NCBI GenBank assembly: GCA_902594275.1
Contig: CACJLQ010000014.1
Coordinates: 1-33,943, forward strand
DNA: 33,943 bases
Reading direction: 5' to 3'
From: an uncultured Litorivicinus sp.
GTDB taxonomy: Bacteria; Pseudomonadota; Gammaproteobacteria; Pseudomonadales; Litorivicinaceae
In this document: one piece after another, positions 14,740 to 23,416 of the stretch
Layout: each line of letters begins with the position of its first letter
How positions within the stretch are numbered: the stretch's first letter is position 1
Translations under genes and position numbers: made by a program
Notes under the pieces: model-generated
Database searches by the model: none
What the model was told of the DNA's origin: nothing
Seen by the model: the letters and a program-made list of their open reading frames with translations, nothing else

Positions 14740-15459
14740 ATGAAGCCTGTCTTGGGCGTTTTAGGCGGTATGGGTCCGGCGGCAACCGTTTTGTTTCTCG
14801 ATCGGCTAGTGAGTTTTTCTACCGCATCTGTTGATCAGAATCATCTTAAATCAGTGACAGTTATGAATTGCGACATACCTGATCGCTCGTCAGCAATTTC
14901 TCGAAACGACGATGGCCCACTCATTGCAATGATTGAAGGTATCGCTAGCCTCGAAAAGGTCGGCGTCGACTTCATAGCGATTCCATGCAATACAGCCATG
15001 TACTGGTTTGAAAAATTATCAGATTTTAGTTCGGTGCCCATCTTAAATATTGTCACCGAAACCGGTAACGTTATGAGGGACGCGGGTCTCCATTCAGTCC
15101 ATCTTTGGGGGACCTACGGCACTTATCATTATGGAATTTATGAGCGTTATCTTAGCGCGTTGAATATAGAAGTCATACCCCACTCAAGTCGAATTCAATC
15201 AAAGCTCGATGAGATAATCTTGTCCGTTAAACGCGGGCAAGTCACAGGTTTTCGAGATCGATTGGCAGAGCCGATGGATCATCTATCTAAGTATGACTTA
15301 GGCACTCCTGTTCTCTTGGCGTGCACGGAGTTTTCGGTAGTCTTTCAAAACGAGAGTCTAGGAGTAATATATGTGGACTCCTCGGATTGTTTAGCCTTAC
15401 GTTGCCTCGCATTTGCAAATGTGGAACATATAGCCCCTGAATGGCTAGTCCAGTTGTGA
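14740..15459 (+). CDS. Aspartate/glutamate racemase family protein
   Basis: 239 aa, cytoplasmic, the usual length. The PLP-independent family signature is complete: GVLGGMGPAAT at the N-terminus, catalytic Cys83 in IPCNTAMYW, and catalytic Cys195 in LLACTEF. Two cysteines acting as the acid/base pair indicate an active racemase interconverting L- and D-forms, most likely of Asp or Glu; the substrate cannot be read from sequence. One oddity is CNTAM where the family commonly has CNTAH. It is co-directional and nearly contiguous with the permease upstream and overlaps the next membrane gene by 19 bp, so it likely works on the transported amino acid. Confidence 0.9.
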   Translation: MKPVLGVLGGMGPAATVLFLDRLVSFSTASVDQNHLKSVTVMNCDIPDRSSAISRNDDGPLIAMIEGIASLEKVGVDFIAIPCNTAMYWFEKLSDFSSVPILNIVTETGNVMRDAGLHSVHLWGTYGTYHYGIYERYLSALNIEVIPHSSRIQSKLDEIILSVKRGQVTGFRDRLAEPMDHLSKYDLGTPVLLACTEFSVVFQNESLGVIYVDSSDCLALRCLAFANVEHIAPEWLVQL

Positions 15460-16886
15460 AAAAGTTTGACCTACCTCTTAACCTATCAATTGGTCTTTTT
15501 GCGATTGCATTCGCATTGGGATCTGCAGAATTTTTTAAAGCCTACTTGTACTGGTTAAATCTGAGCGTCGCATTATTAGGTAATCTTATTCTTCTGTTCG
15601 TTACCCTTTATATCTTTAGTTCGATCATCGTTGGCATCAGGTACTTTCCCAATCGAAAAGACTTGCCTCGTTTTTTAATTATGTCAGTCATAACCTTCAT
15701 CAGTGTTTCAATACTTTACGCCTATGTTTTGGTGATTGGGTTTGTTTCTATTTTTGAGGTTATCGGAGAAAGTATAATTGGCGGCTTAACCCGTTTGATG
15801 CAAGAGCAGATGGCTCTCGCAAATAATTTAGAACTGTTACTGAAAAATTCTGACGGTTTTGAAGCCGCCACTTACGGGACACACAACACTGTAATATTCG
15901 ACACGATAGTTGGTACTGAGAATCGTGTTGACAACGGCTTCATCGATATAGGTATTTTCTTGGCTTTTGGTTTCGGTTTTGTGATCTATGCGGTTAAATC
16001 AAACGACTTCAGCTTTTTTGACCTAATAGACGAAATTTATTGGTCCACAGACGCTACCTTCAAAGGGTTGATTCGGTTTTTCCCCCTTTTTGCGTTTTTC
16101 GTCGGGTTGGTAGCGGCTTTAAATTTGAATGTAAATTTTACCGATGTATCTATGCTCGCGTGGATTGGCGTTTTGGTATTTATAACACTTGGAATTTTGA
16201 TCACGGTCGCCACTCTCATTAGCCTTTTGGCAAACCGACCGTTTTTCAGACTTTTTATTCAGCTTTTGCAGTTAAGTTTTAGTTCTCTAGCAGCGCCAAG
16301 TGTTTTCTTAATGCTCCCCGTACTTCACCAAATATTGGATCAACGGCTAGGTATTGCGAGAAATCGCATTCAGTTGTTGCTTCCATCAACATTATTGCTA
16401 TGCAACATGGGTATAGTTCTGTCATGCGTTTTGTTACTGGCGCTAACCCTACAATACAGGCTTGAAAGCAACCGTTCATTACTTGATTTGATTAGTCCGG
16501 TTCTCATTCTTCTTGATCAAGTCCAGGCGTTGCCTATCGACTTAGCTGGATTGTTGACTCAATTCAATCAGCGTCTAGAGGTATTATTCGGTTTCAATTC
16601 TGGTATGTATATCCCCTTGATTATCGCTCTTTTACCGATGCTCGTAATTTTCGCTCGCCCCTTGTCGATCATGTTTGTAATGATTGTGGTGGTCTTAGTA
16701 GTAAGATTATCAGGAGATCGTTTGAAGAGTGAGGATTTCGACGAGATAGAAGATGAGCAGCTATACATCATGGATATCTCTCCCATCATGATGCTCGGAA
16801 TCACAACGTGTGTTTTCTTAAGTATACTGATGACATTAGCCGTGGGATACAGTATAGCCATTACAGGAGTTTTCCTGGTGGAATAA
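15441..16886 (+). CDS. Polytopic membrane protein, probable highly divergent DAACS relative
   Basis: 481 aa with about 9-11 hydrophobic segments. By eye, several stretches follow the order of the DAACS permease upstream. LGNLILLFVTLYIFSSIIVG resembles TM2, VDNGFIDIGIFLAFGFGF the TM4-5 region, FSSLAAPSV (280-288) a degenerate HP1, and LGIARNRIQLLLPS then CNMG (321-324) a partial TM7 NMDG. No TM8 D..RT..N motif is found; instead the C-terminal part has an acidic loop (KSEDFDEIEDEQ). It may be a partner or regulatory subunit rather than a transporter. It overlaps the racemase by 19 bp, with no strong ribosome site (possible GTG at 15456), and ends 3 bp before tssJ. Existence as a gene is secure; family assignment is tentative. 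Confidence 0.6.
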   Translation: MASPVVKKFDLPLNLSIGLFAIAFALGSAEFFKAYLYWLNLSVALLGNLILLFVTLYIFSSIIVGIRYFPNRKDLPRFLIMSVITFISVSILYAYVLVIGFVSIFEVIGESIIGGLTRLMQEQMALANNLELLLKNSDGFEAATYGTHNTVIFDTIVGTENRVDNGFIDIGIFLAFGFGFVIYAVKSNDFSFFDLIDEIYWSTDATFKGLIRFFPLFAFFVGLVAALNLNVNFTDVSMLAWIGVLVFITLGILITVATLISLLANRPFFRLFIQLLQLSFSSLAAPSVFLMLPVLHQILDQRLGIARNRIQLLLPSTLLLCNMGIVLSCVLLLALTLQYRLESNRSLLDLISPVLILLDQVQALPIDLAGLLTQFNQRLEVLFGFNSGMYIPLIIALLPMLVIFARPLSIMFVMIVVVLVVRLSGDRLKSEDFDEIEDEQLYIMDISPIMMLGITTCVFLSILMTLAVGYSIAITGVFLVE

Positions 16887-16889
16887 CAT

Positions 16890-17411
16890 ATGGGATTAGT
16901 GTGGATCGCAAAATCACTCCGCCGGAGTGCATACAAATATTCATCCCCTTTAATGGTGGGAACTATTGTCTGTGGTTTGGCAGGTATGACTGGCTGTAGC
17001 CTGTTTACTTCAGATGGTCCTGAGCCATTTGAACTTGAGTCTTTTGAGATAACGACCGAATTGAACGCTAACGCGGATTCGCCAACACGGATAGACGTGG
17101 TCGAGATTTACGATCATCAGCTTAAACGACAGATCGAAGCCCTGAATTCGGAATCATGGTTCCTTGCGAAGAAAGGACTTCTTGCGAGTAACTCAGACTT
17201 GATTACCGTCACAAGTTGGGAGCTTCCACCGGGAGCGAAGATTAAGGACGAAAGATGGAAATCGCTGTCCCGTAATCCGACAGTAATCCTAGTATTTATA
17301 GGCTTAAAATTTGGAACACCAAATCGTGTTGCGTTGCGCTCTAGGGAGGGAATCTTTAGGTTGACAGTTACTTCAGATAGTTTCGACATCTCAGTGGAGG
17401 ATGGCAGTTGA
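16890..17411 (+). CDS. tssJ: TssJ, T6SS outer-membrane lipoprotein (VasD)
   Basis: 173 aa with a signal peptide and lipobox GMTGC, lipidated Cys36. The mature part contains the transthyretin-like beta-sandwich pattern: SPTRIDVVEIYDHQL, FLAKKGLLASNSDLITV, ELPPGAKI and LSRNPTVILVFIGLKF. TssJ anchors the TssJLM membrane complex to the outer membrane through TssM's C-terminus. It overlaps tssK by 4 bp and follows the non-T6SS permease by 3 bp. Confidence 0.92.
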   Translation: MGLVWIAKSLRRSAYKYSSPLMVGTIVCGLAGMTGCSLFTSDGPEPFELESFEITTELNANADSPTRIDVVEIYDHQLKRQIEALNSESWFLAKKGLLASNSDLITVTSWELPPGAKIKDERWKSLSRNPTVILVFIGLKFGTPNRVALRSREGIFRLTVTSDSFDISVEDGS

Positions 17412-18748
17412 GTAGCTCAAAATATGCAAAAGTGCTGTGGCAGGAAGGGTTACTCCTAGCACCTCAGCACCTTCAACTGTTTTCGTCTCAGTTCGATTCG
17501 GCGAGCCATCAAAAGGCGTTAGCGTCCAATCCGTTTTATTGGGGAATGAGTTCGCTGGACATAGATTTAGCGGCTCTTCCTACAGGAATGTTTACTGTCG
17601 CAGGAGCCGAGGGTCATTTTGAGAACGGTCAAGGGTTTGAGTGGGATGAATCTGCGTCCGGGGGCCTTACTTTGTCCTTGCCCCTCGGACCCGAGTTTGA
17701 GAGGAATGGATCAGAATATCTCGATATTTTTATAAAAAAACCGAAAGGGGGACGCTTGATCAAATCCGACGACGAGGCTGGGTTTAGGTTGTCTTCTTCG
17801 GGACCCGTGGCAGATCAAGTTACAAGTGCTGTGCCTACTTCAATCGACATAGGAGAGCCGAATCTTTCGCTGTCAGCGGGTGAACGTCCGTCAAGTGCTT
17901 TCGAAAGTTTGTTCATAGCAAAAGTGTTGAAGGTCAACGATGTATATACTTTAGCCGAAGATCTGCCAGCATCTGTTTACATTCCAAAAAACGGGGCTTT
18001 CTACCACAAAATAAGCAAACTACTCGAACAGTTGAGGCACAAGGCCAGCTATTTGGTTAGAGGGCTCGATAATTTCGCGGCATCCGACGATAGTCGTATC
18101 GATGTCCTTGAAACTCGCCTACGGCTGGGAGCGCTATTGAGCGCTATTACAGAATTCAATATCTGTATAGCCATTTCACCGATGCACACGGTGAAAGTTT
18201 TTGAAACTTTGGCTAGGGTCTACACTAGCTTGTCGGCTTTGATCGTCGGAGGATTGCCTTTGGGGCTCCCAACCTACGAACATCGCGCTCCCTCCACCGC
18301 AATGTTCGGGCTGGTCGATAAAATTACGAGTATCGTCGCGGCGATCGCTACGTCTTTCAGATTCTTACTTTTTGACGAAACGAATGGTGAGTTTGTGTTG
18401 ACAGTGCAGGACTTTACCGAGCAACGAATTTTAATTGGCTTAAAAGGGGGCGTCGAACAAGCTCTGTCGACTTGGATTGACGGCGCTATGATAGCAACAG
18501 GAAATAATTTTGAAAATGTGCGGTCTAGACGAGTTCTGGGTGCCGATCGCAAGTACGTGGCGCCATCCGACTTGCCTGAGGAACTAGCTCTAAGTGGCTA
18601 TCTAATTTTTGAGTTGAGTAACTTTAATCTTGAGCCCAATGATCCGCGCATAGTGATTAAAAACGCATCTACCCAGTCGACAGCCTTCCAGCCTGGCGAA
18701 ATCGTACTAATCACATCTAGCGGATCGGATGTTACCAATGCTTCCTAG
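17408..18748 (+). CDS. tssK: TssK, T6SS baseplate-membrane complex connector
   Basis: 446 aa, typical length. The N-terminus VLWQEGLLLAPQHLQLFSSQ is the family's opening motif. The rest shows the expected shaft, neck and head layout, ending with a domain containing LPLGLPTYEHRAPSTAMFG and DLPEELALSGYLIFEL. It starts at TTG 17408 with ggagga 6 nt upstream, overlapping the tssJ stop. TssK trimers bind the baseplate wedges to TssL/TssM at the cytoplasmic face. Confidence 0.95.
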   Translation: MSSSKYAKVLWQEGLLLAPQHLQLFSSQFDSASHQKALASNPFYWGMSSLDIDLAALPTGMFTVAGAEGHFENGQGFEWDESASGGLTLSLPLGPEFERNGSEYLDIFIKKPKGGRLIKSDDEAGFRLSSSGPVADQVTSAVPTSIDIGEPNLSLSAGERPSSAFESLFIAKVLKVNDVYTLAEDLPASVYIPKNGAFYHKISKLLEQLRHKASYLVRGLDNFAASDDSRIDVLETRLRLGALLSAITEFNICIAISPMHTVKVFETLARVYTSLSALIVGGLPLGLPTYEHRAPSTAMFGLVDKITSIVAAIATSFRFLLFDETNGEFVLTVQDFTEQRILIGLKGGVEQALSTWIDGAMIATGNNFENVRSRRVLGADRKYVAPSDLPEELALSGYLIFELSNFNLEPNDPRIVIKNASTQSTAFQPGEIVLITSSGSDVTNAS

Positions 18749-19532
18749 TTCGCTGCCTAGCTTTGCCACTTCAGCCCCCCCGGGACCGAGATCAGACCCA
18801 GGAGTAAATGGCGGTATAGGCGCAGAATGGATTTTTATTGACTTGCTCGAGCAAATCGCTGCCGCGTGCGAGGCCGCAAAGATGGAAAGTGGTCCGGATG
18901 TAGAGGCGTCCTGCCAAAAGGTGCGTGAAACACTGATTAATATGGTTACAGTCTGCTCTTCAAACTTAGAAAGGGCGATGCTAAGAATTGATGCAGAAAT
19001 AGTGAATGATTTCAGATATGTCGCGGCCGCTTTAGCTGACGAAGTTCTAGTTAATTTGGACTGGTTAGGTCAAGATCGCTGGGTTGATTGTTTGCTGGAG
19101 GATTATTTTTTTGGTACGACGGTAGCGGGTGATCGAGTTTTTACAAATATCAATCAGCTTTTGAATGCACAGAATCCACCGTCTATGTCCTGTTTTCTGT
19201 ATTTGGGCTTACTTTGTCTAGGATTTGAGGGTCGTTATCGCGGCTCTGATGATGGAGGATCGGTCACCAATCATAAGAAAGAATTATTTCAAGCGGTTTA
19301 CCAAAGATCCCCATCGCTAGCTGTAGTTGGGAGAACGATTATTGATCAACCGTACCTTCACACTGCACGTCGCATCGTTCAATCCCGGGATACAGTTTCC
19401 AATTGGCCATTTTGGTTTGTCGGGCTTATGAGTGCAGGTGTTCTCGTTCTTGGCGCCTTTGCCTGGTCGCATACTTCAGAGGCCATCTATTCAACAACTA
19501 TTGAACTCCTAAATTACAAGGTGTTGTTCTAA
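18729..19532 (+). CDS. tssL: TssL, T6SS inner-membrane protein (IcmH/DotU-like), short form
   Basis: 267 aa. The cytoplasmic helical hook domain shows YVAAALADEVLVNLDW and FLYLGLLCLGFEGRYRG, both characteristic. A single C-terminal membrane helix (WFVGLMSAGVLVLGAFAW) ends the protein. There is no periplasmic OmpA/peptidoglycan-binding extension, and no separate TagL-like gene is nearby. The start may be 18729 or the Met at 18738; both lie inside tssK. Its stop overlaps the tssM start by one base (taATG). Confidence 0.94.
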   Translation: MLPMLPSSLPSFATSAPPGPRSDPGVNGGIGAEWIFIDLLEQIAAACEAAKMESGPDVEASCQKVRETLINMVTVCSSNLERAMLRIDAEIVNDFRYVAAALADEVLVNLDWLGQDRWVDCLLEDYFFGTTVAGDRVFTNINQLLNAQNPPSMSCFLYLGLLCLGFEGRYRGSDDGGSVTNHKKELFQAVYQRSPSLAVVGRTIIDQPYLHTARRIVQSRDTVSNWPFWFVGLMSAGVLVLGAFAWSHTSEAIYSTTIELLNYKVLF

Positions 19533-22500
19533 TGGGTCAGCTGTTCGCGTCCTATGGAGTTTTGATTAGTTTATCGATACTTGGGCTTATTTGTATCGGG
19601 ATATTAATACTATTGCTGGCGGTCGCTTCACGATCAAAACCCAAAGGTGACGATTCGAGTGAGACATCAACGGATACCTCTTTAGCCGCTGTCAAAGCGT
19701 CGTTTCTGCGTGCCGTTCAACAAATAGAATCGAGTTTAGTTAGCCGGAAAGAGCGGCATGAAATTCCCTGGGTTTTGGTGCTTGATGAACCCGACAATTC
19801 TTTTGATGTGCCGCTTGAGGAGGCGGGTTGTACAAGTCTTATTTCAGACGAAGCAGCCAGGGGTCTGGAAACTCCCGGTCTTCAGTGGCATATATTAGAA
19901 CAGGGTGTTGTGGTTGAGGTAAACACAATATCGAAGGGATCAGAGAGCGAAGGAGTGTTGGCAACCTTTCTCTCGATGGTTCAAAAATACAGGCCAGAGA
20001 GACCTCTGGATTCGATCGTAGTGTCTATTCCATGTTCGTTATTAGAATCCAATGAACCTGGCAATATGGAGAAACTTAAAGAGCGAGCTCAACGATATCA
20101 TCGATTGATTAAAAGTTGCGAATCTGCACTAGGAATGCGCTTAGCAGTTTATGCGGTTATTACGGGTATAGAAAATTGGTTGGGGGCCAAAGAGCTGTTC
20201 GAAGAATTTCCGCCAGCCCTACGAGATGTGATGTTTGGATGGTCGAATCCTAATGACCTTGGTACGCAGTTTCAAGCAAACTATATTGGGCCAGCAATGC
20301 AGGATCTTGCTAGCTCATTTTTATCGCTCGTTATAGAGCAATCTGTTGATGCAGGGATGCAAAAAAATTACCTGTCTAAACTGATCATAGCTAAACGTAT
20401 TAGGAGTTTGCATCCTAATTTGAGCCAATTCCTGCAAGAGCTTCTGCGCCCCAACGCACAAGATGAGGCTTTCTTTTTCAGGGGTTTTTACATTGCGATG
20501 GGGTGTGAGGCTCGCGCGCAAGGTGAGTCGACGCAATGCGGCTTTTTACGCGACTTATTTGAACAAAAAATATTCATTGAACGTGGTGTTACTCGTTCTA
20601 ATCGCGTCCTGGTCGAGCAGAAAAAAAATCGTAGAGCGAGAGTTTTATTATTAGCTGGCTCGTTCGCAGCAATTTATGGTCTCGTCGTAGCATTTGAATT
20701 GTTCAAAAGGTCGATCTCAATCGAGGAATGGATAACTCAAGCGAGATCACTAGGGAACTCACTCGATGCGCGCACACCAGAGGCGCTCAGGTTGGAAATC
20801 GAAGAGACACGCCTGCTTATTAATAAGACATCGGCTCAAAGGTTTTGGGCATTATCAATACCCAGTTCTTGGCCAGTTTGGTACGAGCCTTCAGTTGATC
20901 AATCGCAGGCGAGTTTCGAGAGATATCTGGTGGCTATGACGATGTTTTCGCTGCTTGATTTAGATAGGCAACTGTCAATACTTGGGGGTGACACGCTTCC
21001 CGCTGGCATGAGTTCAAAACGGGCCATTCAGTGCTCGAAAGATGATTTGGTAGCGATGACACAGTCAGATTTGCTGACTTATTCTGACGACCTTCTGGTT
21101 ACCTTATTTGATATGCGTCAACACCTAAATGAGCTGCGGGGCTTGGTAACAACCGATGGGAACGTGTCTCATCTGCAGTTATTGCCTTTGATTAAGAGAG
21201 GAAATTTCAGGTATCCAGACTTTTCATCTAAATCGTTTATATCGAACCAAGCTTTGGATGTGGTTCTAGACGACCGCCTAATAAGTAATCGTTCAGACTT
21301 ATTGGACAAAATTGGTGAATGTATAGTCGATAACATTGCGGCGACAAGCGTCAGATTGCTCAACGAACGTCAACCATTGCTGGACAGTGAGATCAACGTT
21401 CAAGCCCATAGAGACGCTTTGATCGATAAGCTGCGAAGTCGTACCGTATCGAAACGTCAAATATTGAGCGCATATGATGATCTTATCACTTCTTTGAGCA
21501 ATCAGAACCGGGCTATTTCACAATTTAATCAGACAGACCACCAGTTAAAGAAATTCGCTGAGGCAGTGCAGACAAAAATTTCTGAGTTCGGAAAGAATGG
21601 TTTCGTATCCGAAGAAAATATGAACGAAGCCCTGGCATCAGTAGACGGACTATTAACTGAAGTATCGTCTGATGTTCCTTCCGATTTCGATCACGCCGTA
21701 GGAACATTTATTAGGTTTGACGAGAAGGGAAAACTTGTAAGCACGGAAGAAAGGCTCCGTCTATTAAATGAACTGAGGCAAGTCCGCCTAGACCCAGTCA
21801 ACTTTGCATTAGGCGATTCTGCCGAGTTACTTGCTTCCAACGGTCTCGTGCGGTTGGACGTAAAACGGTTGGGTGATCTTGTTAATCAGCTACGTGAGGA
21901 AACGACTTACGAAGGAGAATATCTACGAACTGACGACGATATTAATGATGCACTCATGCTCAGAAAGGTTCGCTTCGGGGTTAAAAAATTTTTATCTAAC
22001 TTAAGGTCTTCTCAAGTGCCAGTTGGAAAGCTTACCGACCAAGATTATGTGAGATTTTCGGAGGGGGCTAATCTCCTTGCACAAGCTTCAACTTATTTAT
22101 TCGATATTGAATTTTATGATGCTGCCTCTACGGTAGAATTTTTCCTAGCGGACGTTGCATTGGAGTATCTCAGTCACCTCGATGAGGCTTTCGAACTAGC
22201 GGCGCCTTTTGCAGCATTAAAAAATATAGGAGATCCGGAGCGATCAGACGACTCAGGAATGAACTTCGGTAGTAATTGGAGCGCGCTTAAATTAAAAACA
22301 TATGTTGATAAGCAAGTCGAGGCCGTCCGAGATCTAAACGAATCTGCAAATTTGGTCCGCCCCTACCTCATATCAGGAAGTATTGAACAGTGGGATGCTC
22401 TGAATTCCGGGCTTCAAGCTTTTGATGCAGGAGATCCACGTAGTGGACTTGGTTTTTTGTATGATTTCACAGAAATCCTAGCGGAATCCGCTTCGATCGA

Positions 22501-23416
22501 TTGCGGAAAGCTTGAGCCGTCCACGTTGATTGGCGGCGAAATTGATCCCTATTTTGGAACACTTGCATCAGACTTGATGTCTGAGGCCAAGTTCATGTGC
22601 CTGCAGTTGGAGCGAACGGATGAGCAAAATACTTGGTCGGCGTTTACTGATTTCTTTAATGAGAAGTTAAGGGGTCGGGCCCCTTTTGGACACTCAAAAT
22701 TCGCCGGCGTGGCAGATATAGCGTCGATTGTTCAAGCTCGATCACTTTTCGAAGTCTTTAAGTTGAAACTGGGCACTAAATTTCGTCAGATTGAGGCACA
22801 TCCTTTTATCTCGGGGTGGTCGAATTTTGAAAGAACGCTCGATCGAATGAAATTAGCGGACGAAGAGTATGGTGTGAACGTGGAGATAAAATACAGGACC
22901 GCAAGCAAGCAAGAGCGTTTTGCAAATCAGTTAATCCGGTTTGGGTTGGAAATTCCAAGCGGTCGACAGAACGACAAAAATGAGATTGCCCTTTGGAGGG
23001 TCGGTGACCCAATCAAGCTTAGCCTCAGATTAGCCGCAGACTCAGCTTTTGAGTTCGTTAATAAACAGGGATTACCTCTAGCACAAGCGAAGGAGCTCAA
23101 CATAGAGTATGGTGATGCATGGTCGATTTACTCTCTAATTCGAGATAACGGTGTGATGACTTATGCGCCGCAACGCGGGCAGCTATCAAAGTCCTCAATA
23201 CCGGTGGTTTTTGAATTCTTTCTTCACAAACCCGGAGAGCGAGCTAACGAGAGAGTGACAGGTAGGCTGTCAGCAGAGCTTCATTTTTTCAACTACAGTG
23301 ACGCTACTCCAATACAATTTCCCGTCGGTGAGTTTTTACTTCCTCCCGAGTTTGGTGAGCTTCCTTTTTCTGGGAGCTCTTCGGTACAAAAGGTTAACGA
23401 GGGTTATCGTGAGTGA
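19532..23416 (+). CDS. tssM: TssM, large T6SS inner-membrane protein (IcmF/VasK)
   Basis: 1294 aa. A hydrophobic N-terminus (about 8-32) and a second membrane helix (about 370-390) flank the cytoplasmic domain, followed by a ~900-residue periplasmic region with family segments such as WSNFERTLDRM and a beta-rich C-terminus that docks TssJ. Where many TssM proteins carry a P-loop (GxxGxGKT) this one has VLVLDEPDNSFDVPL (about 81-95), with no Gly-Lys-Thr, so the NTP-binding motif is absent. Only one N-terminal helix is evident rather than the common pair. It overlaps tssA by 8 bp. Confidence 0.95.
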   Translation: MGQLFASYGVLISLSILGLICIGILILLLAVASRSKPKGDDSSETSTDTSLAAVKASFLRAVQQIESSLVSRKERHEIPWVLVLDEPDNSFDVPLEEAGCTSLISDEAARGLETPGLQWHILEQGVVVEVNTISKGSESEGVLATFLSMVQKYRPERPLDSIVVSIPCSLLESNEPGNMEKLKERAQRYHRLIKSCESALGMRLAVYAVITGIENWLGAKELFEEFPPALRDVMFGWSNPNDLGTQFQANYIGPAMQDLASSFLSLVIEQSVDAGMQKNYLSKLIIAKRIRSLHPNLSQFLQELLRPNAQDEAFFFRGFYIAMGCEARAQGESTQCGFLRDLFEQKIFIERGVTRSNRVLVEQKKNRRARVLLLAGSFAAIYGLVVAFELFKRSISIEEWITQARSLGNSLDARTPEALRLEIEETRLLINKTSAQRFWALSIPSSWPVWYEPSVDQSQASFERYLVAMTMFSLLDLDRQLSILGGDTLPAGMSSKRAIQCSKDDLVAMTQSDLLTYSDDLLVTLFDMRQHLNELRGLVTTDGNVSHLQLLPLIKRGNFRYPDFSSKSFISNQALDVVLDDRLISNRSDLLDKIGECIVDNIAATSVRLLNERQPLLDSEINVQAHRDALIDKLRSRTVSKRQILSAYDDLITSLSNQNRAISQFNQTDHQLKKFAEAVQTKISEFGKNGFVSEENMNEALASVDGLLTEVSSDVPSDFDHAVGTFIRFDEKGKLVSTEERLRLLNELRQVRLDPVNFALGDSAELLASNGLVRLDVKRLGDLVNQLREETTYEGEYLRTDDDINDALMLRKVRFGVKKFLSNLRSSQVPVGKLTDQDYVRFSEGANLLAQASTYLFDIEFYDAASTVEFFLADVALEYLSHLDEAFELAAPFAALKNIGDPERSDDSGMNFGSNWSALKLKTYVDKQVEAVRDLNESANLVRPYLISGSIEQWDALNSGLQAFDAGDPRSGLGFLYDFTEILAESASIDCGKLEPSTLIGGEIDPYFGTLASDLMSEAKFMCLQLERTDEQNTWSAFTDFFNEKLRGRAPFGHSKFAGVADIASIVQARSLFEVFKLKLGTKFRQIEAHPFISGWSNFERTLDRMKLADEEYGVNVEIKYRTASKQERFANQLIRFGLEIPSGRQNDKNEIALWRVGDPIKLSLRLAADSAFEFVNKQGLPLAQAKELNIEYGDAWSIYSLIRDNGVMTYAPQRGQLSKSSIPVVFEFFLHKPGERANERVTGRLSAELHFFNYSDATPIQFPVGEFLLPPEFGELPFSGSSSVQKVNEGYRE

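Noticed and set aside
23298..23408. N-terminal extension of tssA
   Set aside because: It lies wholly inside tssM, encodes a random hydrophobic stretch, and GTG 23409 has a good ribosome site directly before the conserved domain.
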